The notes beneath the pieces were generated by a model that was not told the origin of the DNA, did no database searches, and saw only the letters and a list, made by a program, of their open reading frames with translations. Below are positions 1 to 4,619 of a stretch of DNA of 5,636 nucleotides, one piece after another (position 1 is the stretch's first letter; every line of letters begins with the position of its first letter). Source of the stretch: Bacteroidales bacterium (GTDB lineage: Bacteria > Bacteroidota > Bacteroidia > Bacteroidales > UBA12077); NCBI GenBank assembly GCA_030600865.1, contig JAUVUS010000191.1:1-5636 (forward strand), written 5' to 3'. Made by a program: the position numbers and the translations under genes.

Positions 1-423
1 AATATCTTTATCACCCATTCCTTGTCCAAACGCTCCAACAGCTCCTAAAATATTAGCATGAGAATCAGTTGTTACCGATGTAGCCCCGGAATATACCAAA
101 CCGTCATGAATTAGGATGTGTGTTCCTATACCATTTTCTAAATCGTAAACTTTGATTCCGCGTTCGCGAGCAAAATTTCTGCAAATTTGTTGATTAACAG
201 CATATTTCTGATCCGAACCGGTTGGGTTACAATCGAAAGTAAAAAATGTTTTTGAAGTATCATCAATATTTAAATTATTATCGATAATATTTTTCACTAC
301 ATTGGCTCCGCCAAAATCACGTGCTGCTCTTGCATCAATTTTAATATCCACAATATCACCAGGTATAACAGTATCCTGATTCGAGTGATTAGCTATAATT
401 TTTTCAATCAATGTCATTCCCAT
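1..423 (-). CDS. Aconitase/3-isopropylmalate dehydratase-family large subunit (partial, C-terminus beyond window)
   Basis: The first 141 residues are present; the reading frame is open to the left edge. Family signatures seen are GMTLIEKI (2-9), the GDIVDIKID strand (22-30) followed by ARDFGGANVV (34-43), FDCNPTGSDQKYA (63-75), GIGTH (98-102), DSHAN (120-124) and GAVGAFGQGMGDKDI (127-141). Enzymes of this family use a [4Fe-4S] cluster to isomerise or dehydrate hydroxy-acids such as isopropylmalate, homocitrate or dimethylmalate. The cluster cysteines lie further along in the protein and are not in the window. From memory, ARDFGGANVV and GAFGQGMGD resemble the dimethylmalate dehydratase (DmdA)-like branch more than classical LeuC, so the substrate is left open. 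A full protein would be about 420 residues, normally paired with a separate small subunit. The start at 423 gives MGMTLIEK; Met3 at 417 is an equally usual family start. No Shine-Dalgarno is present. A -7 box and a palindrome lie just upstream. Confidence 0.9.
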   Translation of the reverse strand, partial: MGMTLIEKIIANHSNQDTVIPGDIVDIKIDARAARDFGGANVVKNIIDNNLNIDDTSKTFFTFDCNPTGSDQKYAVNQQICRNFARERGIKVYDLENGIGTHILIHDGLVYSGATSVTTDSHANILGAVGAFGQGMGDKDI

Positions 424-426
424 AAT

Positions 427-438
427 TAAAACGTTTTA
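427..438. promoter_or_regulatory. 12-bp perfect palindrome, LacI-family-operator-like
   Basis: TAAAACGTTTTA reads the same on both strands. It sits 3 bp upstream of the dehydratase start codon at 423 and downstream of its predicted -7 box, a position where a bound repressor would block transcription. AAACGTTT with a central CG is the typical core of LacI-family operators (for example PurR). Ten bases, AAACGTTTTA, recur at 3915-3924 in front of the oxidoreductase operon. The operator role is inference. Confidence 0.35.
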
Positions 439-455
439 TTTGATTATTAAAGTAA

Positions 456-463
456 CAAATTTA
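456..463 (-). promoter_or_regulatory. Candidate Bacteroidota -7 promoter box for the dehydratase gene
   Basis: On the minus strand this reads TAAATTTG, an exact match to the TAnnTTTG -7 consensus used by the primary sigma factor of Bacteroidota. Transcription would begin roughly 25 nt before the start codon at 423. No clear -33 TTG was found at the expected distance, so the support is one box plus position. Confidence 0.45.
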
Positions 464-525
464 CAATATTTAATATTTTAGTTAATGATTATTATATACT
501 TTTAAATATAAAATTTTATAATATC

Positions 526-1800
526 TTATTTTACAAAATTACTTAAAGATTTGTCAATACATATACCAGAATAAAAATCTTTCCAACAAAAAATATATCC
601 ATCAAGCAACTCTTGTTCAGTAAAGTTTTTCGGTTTAAAAACCACATTTGCCGTGTTATATTTTGTCCAGTTATAATGTAATATTCTATCTTCTTTTCTG
701 AATTGATGCCAAACCGGAGTTTGTGGAAATGGAGTAAGAATATAAAACTCCGCCGTTCTAATTTTAGCTTTTCTGATAAAATCAAGAGATATATCAAACA
801 CGTGTTTATCCTGATAATCAAATCCTAAACCCACAGAAATATAAACTTCAATTCCTGCCTGTTGGTATCTATCAACAAACTCCAAACCATGATCAAAAAA
901 TTGTTGTTGCCCCTTTTGAAATGCTTTAACCGAATAAGGATCGCTACCTGTTACTAAATAAAGATTTATTACACCTGCATCTTTTAATAGTTTTAAAAAA
1001 TCAGGGTCGTAACTCGTATTTAATGAACCGGAAATAAATATTCGAGGTTTTACAGGTAATTCGGCAATTGCCTTAAAAAGTTTTGTACGATATTCACGGC
1101 ACTCCCTATGTGGTAAGAATAAAGTATCATCAATTAAATAATAATCACCATTAATTCGAGATGCATTAAATTCATCAATTACTTTATTGATTGATTTAAA
1201 TCGAAAAGTCTGCCCAAATTCAGCAGGAATAATACAATTTTCGCAATAAAAACTACAGCCACGCATAGTTTGAATTAGCTTTGCTTCCCAATCATAATTA
1301 TTTCTACCGGTAAAAACTCTCCTTTCCGGGATAGGAACTATGTCAAGATCAAGAATTTTCTTTTTATATATTTTCTTTAATTGTCCTTTCTGAAAATCAT
1401 TTAATATATCGTCCCAAACCCCTTCTACTTCACCAATACAAATAGCATCGAAATATTGAGAAGCTTCATCGGGCATTAACGAAGGATGCATTCCACCTCC
1501 AATAACTATTTTCCCTTTAGACTTAAATCGTTTTGCAATATTGTATGCAAAATTTGCCTGAGGTGTAAAAAAACTAACTGCTACTATATCAGCAGTATCA
1601 TTATAATCTATTTCTTCAATATTTTCATCATACAATTTTACATTATGTTCATTTTTAGATAAAGCAGTCATAATTGGAATACCTAATGCCGGGGGCATAC
1701 TAAAATCACCTAAATGCTTTTTGGTTCCTTTAGAGCTTACTAATTCTAATCTTGACTCTAAAAGTTTTTCAAACCGCGGATATACAAATGTGATATTCAT
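526..1800 (-). CDS. B12-binding-domain radical SAM protein
   Basis: A complete 424-residue protein. Residues 1-150 have the pattern of a cobalamin-binding Rossmann domain as found in BchE-like radical SAM enzymes: NITFVYPRF (2-10), PPALGIPIM (36-44), LYDENIEEID (57-66), IVAVSFFTPQ (72-81), IGGGMHPSLMPDEA (100-113) and ICIGEVEGVW (120-129). The classical DxHxxG cobalamin-ligand motif is not visible. The radical SAM core follows, with the CxxxCxxC [4Fe-4S] motif at C182, C186 and C189 in MRGCSFYCENC. Later core landmarks are YYLIDDTLFL (220-229), ISGSL (256-260), GSDPYS (285-290) and EFYILTPFPQTPVW (351-364). The C-terminus (390-424) resembles the usual tail of this family. Members cleave SAM to a 5'-deoxyadenosyl radical or perform radical methylation and ring chemistry; the substrate cannot be told here. 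The protein is cytoplasmic, with no signal peptide or membrane segment. It is divergent from the MFS gene and lies upstream of the dehydratase on the same strand, 102 bp apart. No Shine-Dalgarno precedes the start. Confidence 0.9.
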   Translation of the reverse strand: MNITFVYPRFEKLLESRLELVSSKGTKKHLGDFSMPPALGIPIMTALSKNEHNVKLYDENIEEIDYNDTADIVAVSFFTPQANFAYNIAKRFKSKGKIVIGGGMHPSLMPDEASQYFDAICIGEVEGVWDDILNDFQKGQLKKIYKKKILDLDIVPIPERRVFTGRNNYDWEAKLIQTMRGCSFYCENCIIPAEFGQTFRFKSINKVIDEFNASRINGDYYLIDDTLFLPHRECREYRTKLFKAIAELPVKPRIFISGSLNTSYDPDFLKLLKDAGVINLYLVTGSDPYSVKAFQKGQQQFFDHGLEFVDRYQQAGIEVYISVGLGFDYQDKHVFDISLDFIRKAKIRTAEFYILTPFPQTPVWHQFRKEDRILHYNWTKYNTANVVFKPKNFTEQELLDGYIFCWKDFYSGICIDKSLSNFVK

Positions 1801-1877
1801 GCAATTAACTAATCAAAATAATTAAATATTTTAACTAATAAAACTAGCATTTTCACACCAATTACAAAACTTTAGAC

Positions 1878-1885
1878 CAAAAATA
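1878..1885 (-). promoter_or_regulatory. Possible -7 promoter box for the radical SAM gene
   Basis: The minus strand reads TATTTTTG, matching TAnnTTTG. It would place the transcript start about 70 nt before the start codon at 1800. No -33 element is visible at the right distance and the region is very AT-rich, so a chance match is quite possible. Confidence 0.3.
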
Positions 1886-1927
1886 ATTTTTAATTTCAAC
1901 TTCTATTATTCTTAATGTTTTCTAAAT

Positions 1928-1935
1928 TATATTTG
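1928..1935 (+). promoter_or_regulatory. Candidate Bacteroidota -7 promoter box for the MFS gene
   Basis: TATATTTG matches TAnnTTTG exactly. It ends 19 bp before the ATG at 1955, giving a short leader of about 12 nt that lacks a Shine-Dalgarno and ends in an A-rich run, as is common in this phylum. A convincing -33 TTG is not seen. Confidence 0.5.
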
Positions 1936-1954
1936 CTGCTTATATCAAAAAAAC

Positions 1955-3136
1955 ATGAGCCAATCGCTACAATCAAATATTTTAAAACTTTATATAATTA
2001 AGATAGCCAAATGGTTTATGCTTTTTATGCCCATTGTAGTATTGTTTTACAAAGATAATGGCTTAGAAATGCGTCACATTTTTATTTTACAGGCCATTTA
2101 TTCTATCGCAATTGTTGCATTAGAAATTCCATCAGGTTATTTAGCTGATGTTTTAGGCAGAAAAATCACCTTGGTCTTAGGCACAATTTTAGGTTTCTTC
2201 GGATTTCTGACTTACAGTTTTTCATATGGTTTTGTAGGCTTCCTAATTGCAGAAGTCATTTTGGGACTTGGACAAAGTTTAATTTCCGGAGCCGATTCCG
2301 CTTTGTTATATGACTCATTACTTGAATCGGGCAAAAAAAATAAATACATTAAATATGAAGGAAGAATGGTTTCCATTGGTAATTTTGCTGAAGCAGTTGC
2401 CGGAATATCAGGTGGATTATTAGCTACTTTAAGTTTAAGATATCCATATTACGCACAAACACTGGTAGCCTTTATCGGAATACCGGCAGCCTTACTTCTT
2501 ATCGAACCAATCAGACAAAAAAAACTGGCTAAAATGAAATTTACGGGTATTTTAAAAATTGTAAAATATTCCTTACACGATAATTATGAACTTAAATGGA
2601 ATATCATTTTTTCTTCAGTAATTGGCGCTGCAACATTAACAATGGCGTGGTTTGTTCAACCTTATTTTGATCTTGTATTACTTCCTATAGGTTTATTTGG
2701 TGTGTTATGGACAATCCTTAATCTTACAGTTGGGTTTAGTGCAATGATCGCACACAGAATTGAAATGAACCTAAAACAGACAAAAACTATGATTGGGATA
2801 ACTCTTTTAATTCCTGCAGGATATATTATTGTGAGTAGAATAAATACTATGTGGGGAATTGGTGTGCTTTTAATTTTTTACATTGTTCGTGGAATTGCAA
2901 CCCCTGTTTTAAAAGATTATATCAACAAATTGTGCGATTCAGATATCAGAGCAACAGTGCTATCAGTTCGTAATTTTGTTATTCGAATATTCTTTGCCAT
3001 TATTGGCCCCTTTGTTGGCTGGTATACTGATAATTTTAGTCTGCAGGCTGCCTTACTTTTATCGGGAATCGTATTTTTTGTATTAGCTGTAATTACCTTA
3101 ATAATGCAGTTGAAAGTATTGAAAGCTAAAAATTAA
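1955..3136 (+). CDS. Major facilitator superfamily transporter
   Basis: A 393-residue integral membrane protein with about 12 hydrophobic segments, roughly at 12-32, 42-62, 70-90, 93-113, 137-160, 165-184, 214-234, 240-262, 277-295, 298-318, 339-357 and 361-385. The length and the 6+6 arrangement around the basic central loop (185-212) are normal for the superfamily. MFS motif A is present between helices 2 and 3 as GYLADVLGRK (61-70). SGADSALLYDSLLE (111-124) after helix 4 and RATVLSVRN (332-340) before helix 11 are also typical of a widespread bacterial MFS branch that is mostly uncharacterised. It would move a small solute or drug across the inner membrane by proton coupling; substrate and direction cannot be inferred. 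The gene is divergent from the radical SAM gene (154-bp shared promoter region), which makes co-regulation or export of that enzyme's product possible but unproven. The start is supported by the nearby -7 box; there is no Shine-Dalgarno. Confidence 0.93.
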   Translation: MSQSLQSNILKLYIIKIAKWFMLFMPIVVLFYKDNGLEMRHIFILQAIYSIAIVALEIPSGYLADVLGRKITLVLGTILGFFGFLTYSFSYGFVGFLIAEVILGLGQSLISGADSALLYDSLLESGKKNKYIKYEGRMVSIGNFAEAVAGISGGLLATLSLRYPYYAQTLVAFIGIPAALLLIEPIRQKKLAKMKFTGILKIVKYSLHDNYELKWNIIFSSVIGAATLTMAWFVQPYFDLVLLPIGLFGVLWTILNLTVGFSAMIAHRIEMNLKQTKTMIGITLLIPAGYIIVSRINTMWGIGVLLIFYIVRGIATPVLKDYINKLCDSDIRATVLSVRNFVIRIFFAIIGPFVGWYTDNFSLQAALLLSGIVFFVLAVITLIMQLKVLKAKN

Positions 3137-3147
3137 CTTACTAAGTT
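3135..3147. terminator. Weak bidirectional hairpin between convergent genes
   Basis: AACTT-ACT-AAGTT forms a 5-bp stem with a 3-nt loop overlapping the transporter stop codon. A TTTT run follows on the plus strand, and on the minus strand a T-run follows within a few bases. It is the only hairpin-plus-T-tract in the 27-bp gap between the convergent stops. The stem is short and AT-rich, so terminator function is tentative. Confidence 0.25.
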
Positions 3148-3163
3148 TTATCAATTATCTCGA

Positions 3164-3838
3164 TTATGATGCTCCAACAAATGTCGAAGTTGTAGCAACT
3201 AAAACTGCTGATTGTATTTCTTTTAAAGTTTGACTTACAGCTTCAGAGATTTCAATACTTTTAGTAAGTTCTTTAATTTTTTTATTTGCTGCCCGATGTT
3301 CTTTTCTATTTGTAAATAGTACTCTTGTTAATTTACAAGAGTTCATTAAACTTAATAATAATAAACTTTCTAAGTCTGTTTTTTTGCTCTCTAAAACTAT
3401 TCTTTTCAGTTTTACTTTAATTTCATCAACAAGCTTCGTATTTATTAGTGGATATTTATAAAATGTAAATAAACCCCAAATATAAGTTGACTTATTAATT
3501 CTAATAATCTTTTTATTATACAAATCACTCAAAATTAGTTTCTTAAAACCTGACGACTTGTTTCCTATTTTATTAATCCAATACTTTGCTCTTCGAGGTT
3601 TCTTTGAATTATCTATTAGTTTAATACAATCATCAACAATAGAAATCTTTGTTAGCATTTTATCAGTAACAATTATTTTTTTATTCTGAATAGAGATCTT
3701 ATTCATCTCTGAAAGTTCTAACAATATAGCTCCTGCAATACCATAATTTAACGATAAAGTATCGATCAAAAACTTTCCTTTCTTTTTATCCAGCGCCAGC
3801 AATATGAATTTTTCAACAAGATTGAGTTGCATAATCAT
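3164..3838 (-). CDS. GOLPH3/GPP34 (Vps74-like) family protein
   Basis: A 224-residue protein that follows the GPP34 fold pattern along its whole length. It opens with LNLVEKFILLALDKKKGKFL (5-24), matching the family opening 'L.L.EE.LLLaL.d..G'. Then come LNYGIAGAILLELSEMNKI (30-48), a short strand IIVTD (55-59), PRRAKYWINKI (81-91), a predicted beta-hairpin NKKIIRINKSTYIWGLF (108-124), YPLINTKLVDEIKVKLKRIVL (129-149), the helical LESLLLLSLMNSCKLTRVLF (156-175), and a C-terminal helix AVLVATTSTF (211-220). Eukaryotic GOLPH3/Vps74 bind PI4P on Golgi membranes; bacterial homologues have no established role. In a by-eye alignment, the Trp and first Arg of the human PI4P pocket are not conserved. 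The protein is likely cytosolic or peripherally membrane-bound. It is rich in Lys and Ile and more AT-rich than the oxidoreductase genes. Met3 is an alternative start. It converges on the MFS gene, and no clear promoter was found. Confidence 0.82.
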   Translation of the reverse strand: MIMQLNLVEKFILLALDKKKGKFLIDTLSLNYGIAGAILLELSEMNKISIQNKKIIVTDKMLTKISIVDDCIKLIDNSKKPRRAKYWINKIGNKSSGFKKLILSDLYNKKIIRINKSTYIWGLFTFYKYPLINTKLVDEIKVKLKRIVLESKKTDLESLLLLSLMNSCKLTRVLFTNRKEHRAANKKIKELTKSIEISEAVSQTLKEIQSAVLVATTSTFVGAS

Positions 3839-3911
3839 TAACTTTTCATTTATATAAAATTAAGAAATATCATCTACATTAAAAAACAAAAATTTAATTC
3901 TGAATATATTC

Positions 3912-3928
3912 CGCAAACGTTTTAAACG
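3912..3928. promoter_or_regulatory. LacI/PurR-operator-like site upstream of the oxidoreductase operon
   Basis: CGCAAACGTTTTAAACG contains the palindrome AAACGTTT (3915-3922) and an overlapping dyad CGTTT-T-AAACG (3918-3928). It abuts the predicted -7 box at 3930. The left part resembles the E. coli PurR box (ACGCAAACGTTTTCGT), a typical LacI-family operator, and shares AAACGTTTTA with the palindrome at 427-438. No regulator gene is in the window, so the binding role is inference. Confidence 0.3.
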
Positions 3929-3929
3929 C

Positions 3930-3937
3930 TACATTTG
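3930..3937 (+). promoter_or_regulatory. Candidate -7 promoter box for the ferredoxin/oxidoreductase operon
   Basis: TACATTTG matches TAnnTTTG and is the only exact match on the plus strand of this intergenic region. Transcription from about 3944 would yield a leader of about 255-260 nt that includes the structured island. No -33 TTG is evident. A near match (AATTTTTG, 4147-4154) closer to the gene is an alternative. Confidence 0.4.
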
Positions 3938-3944
3938 AATATAT

Positions 3945-4021
3945 TTAGAAATTTATTCTTTTTTTCTTGTGATTTTTGTTCGCAAATCCTTGATTCTTAT
4001 TGCTATTTATTAGAAATTTAT
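3945..4021 (+). repeat. 12-bp direct repeat pair in the leader
   Basis: TTAGAAATTTAT occurs at 3945-3956 and again at 4010-4021, 65 bp apart start to start. The DNA is very AT-rich, so the repeat may be chance or part of a simple AT-rich tract; no function is assigned. Confidence 0.35.
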
Positions 4022-4065
4022 ATATTATTTAGTACTTCCAAAGTTTATAAATAAAAAATACTCAT

Positions 4066-4104
4066 ATGAAACATCCATGCACTATCGTATACACAAAGGC
4101 ATGA
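4066..4104 (+). other. Tiny ORF 1 in the leader (12 codons)
   Basis: ATG to TGA encodes MKHPCTIVYTKA. Its start lies in the left strand of the leader hairpin, and its stop overlaps the next tiny ORF as ATGA (4101-4104). No Shine-Dalgarno is seen. It could be a leader peptide or chance; nothing but position and overlap supports it. Confidence 0.18.
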
Positions 4105-4124
4105 CTATTACATGGATGTTCCAT
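4066..4124 (+). ncRNA. Candidate structured leader element (imperfect hairpin, possible cis-regulatory RNA)
   Basis: AACATCCATG (4070-4079) is perfectly complementary to CATGGATGTT (4111-4120). One A/C mismatch then allows three more pairs (4066-4068 with 4122-4124), enclosing a 31-nt loop. The left strand also has a competing partner: CATGC (4076-4080) can pair with GCATG (4099-4103) inside the loop. The element is about twice as GC-rich as the flanking intergenic DNA. There is no T-run directly after the stem on the plus strand, so it is not a simple terminator for upstream transcripts. It does not fit what I recall of the molybdenum-cofactor riboswitch. Its position in the leader of a W/Mo-pterin enzyme operon makes regulatory RNA a reasonable but unproven idea. 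Confidence 0.35.
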
Positions 4125-4133
4125 CGGGATTAA
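4101..4133 (+). other. Tiny ORF 2 in the leader (10 codons)
   Basis: ATG to TAA encodes MTITWMFHRD. It starts in the ATGA overlap with tiny ORF 1 and runs across the right strand of the leader hairpin, so translating ribosomes would melt it. No ribosome binding site is seen; chance is the default explanation. Confidence 0.15.
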
Positions 4134-4153
4134 AAAAATAAATATTAATTTTT

Positions 4154-4181
4154 GCTGATGGTTAAATTAGAGAATGTCAGC
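4154..4181 (+). promoter_or_regulatory. Small hairpin just upstream of the ferredoxin start
   Basis: GCTGA (4154-4158) pairs with TCAGC (4177-4181), extended by two G-U pairs to a 7-bp stem with a 14-nt loop. Its left strand can instead pair with CCATCGG (4121-4127), so the two folds exclude each other. It ends 21 nt before the start codon at 4203 and could affect ribosome access. It was found by eye only. Confidence 0.25.
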
Positions 4182-4202
4182 TAAATATAAAATTATAGAC
4201 AG

Positions 4203-4619
4203 ATGAAACTAGCTGTAAAGGATGCAATGCGATGTGTTGGCTGTCAAAGCTGTATGTTTGCTTGCTCGAGAAGAAGTGGTAATGCAGGATTATCAAATAC
4301 GTGTATCGGAGTGAAATCTGCCGGAGGAATCTCAAGAGGTTACACGGTTATAGTATGCCGCTCTTGCGAAAATCCTCCTTGTGCCAGTGTTTGTCCAACA
4401 GGAGCGCTAGTTCCACAAAAAGGTGGCGGAGTTCGTTTAATATCATCAAAATGTATTGGATGCGGTTTATGTAAAGATGCATGTATTATAGATGCAGTAT
4501 TTTGGAACGAAGAGCAAGACAAACCTGTAATATGTGTGCAGTGTGGTTATTGTGTTGAGTATTGCCCTTACGAAGTACTTGAGTTAGTTAAAGATGAGAA
4601 AGGAGTTAGCCATGATTGA
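4203..4619 (+). CDS. Four-cluster [4Fe-4S] polyferredoxin, electron-transfer subunit of the aldehyde oxidoreductase
   Basis: A 138-residue protein with sixteen cysteines in four ferredoxin-type groups: C11-C14-C17-C21, C52-C55-C60-C64, C84-C87-C90-C94 and C111-C114-C117-C121. The second group, CRSCENPPCASVCP, has the Cx2Cx4Cx3CP spacing typical of DmsB/HycB-type subunits; the other three are Cx2Cx2Cx3C. An extra C34 lies in the linker. Four [4Fe-4S] clusters would form a wire carrying electrons from the catalytic subunit to a soluble partner. The same pairing is known from Aromatoleum AorA-AorB and from Pyrococcus WOR5 small and large subunits. No Tat or Sec signal is present, so it acts in the cytoplasm. 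The C-terminus is short compared with DmsB, leaving little beyond the clusters. The stop codon lies inside the start of the next gene (8-bp overlap), which indicates translational coupling. The start at 4203 puts the first cysteine at residue 11; Met9 would be too close to it. There is no strong Shine-Dalgarno. Confidence 0.92.
   Translation: MKLAVKDAMRCVGCQSCMFACSRRSGNAGLSNTCIGVKSAGGISRGYTVIVCRSCENPPCASVCPTGALVPQKGGGVRLISSKCIGCGLCKDACIIDAVFWNEEQDKPVICVQCGYCVEYCPYEVLELVKDEKGVSHD
4599..4605 (+). promoter_or_regulatory. Strong Shine-Dalgarno for the oxidoreductase gene
   Basis: AAAGGAG lies within the end of the ferredoxin gene, 6 nt before the ATG at 4612. It fixes this start over later Met codons. 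It stands out because the other starts in this window have no such sequence, as expected for Bacteroidota. Confidence 0.65.

Larger units (their letters stand above)
3839..4202. other. 364-bp divergent intergenic region
   Basis: This gap lies between the minus-strand GPP34 gene and the plus-strand ferredoxin/oxidoreductase operon. No ordinary-sized gene fits. Most of it is about 13-23% G+C by hand count, but 4066-4133 rises to about 38%. From left to right it holds a LacI-operator-like sequence (3912-3928), a -7 box (3930-3937), a 12-bp direct repeat (3945-3956 and 4010-4021), a structured GC-richer island with two tiny ORFs (4066-4133), and a small hairpin (4154-4181) just before the ferredoxin start. 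The oxidoreductase operon therefore probably has a leader of about 250 nt. Confidence 0.7.

Noticed and set aside
507..520. 14-bp perfect palindrome TATAAAATTTTATA after the radical SAM stop
   Set aside because: It is made only of A and T in an almost pure AT stretch, has no loop or GC pairs to make a stable hairpin, and is expected by chance; not called a terminator.
543..821. 92-codon minus-strand ORF
   Set aside because: It lies wholly within the radical SAM gene in another frame and shows no family pattern; it is a shadow.
3967..3985. CRP/FNR-like dyad TTGTGA-N7-TCGCAA
   Set aside because: The half-sites differ by one base and the pattern fits neither the CRP nor the FNR consensus well; too weak to call.
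4066..4124. Molybdenum/tungsten cofactor riboswitch
   Set aside because: The location is tempting, but the element is shorter than that class and I cannot find its GNRA-type loop or multi-stem layout; kept as an unnamed structured element.
4063..4125. Terminal inverted repeats of a small mobile element
   Set aside because: There is no target-site duplication, and the 10-bp arms enclosing 31 bp are too short for a MITE or IS remnant.
4340..4522. 60-codon minus-strand ORF
   Set aside because: It is antisense to the cysteine-rich ferredoxin gene, whose motifs are unmistakable; the antisense product has no recognisable feature.
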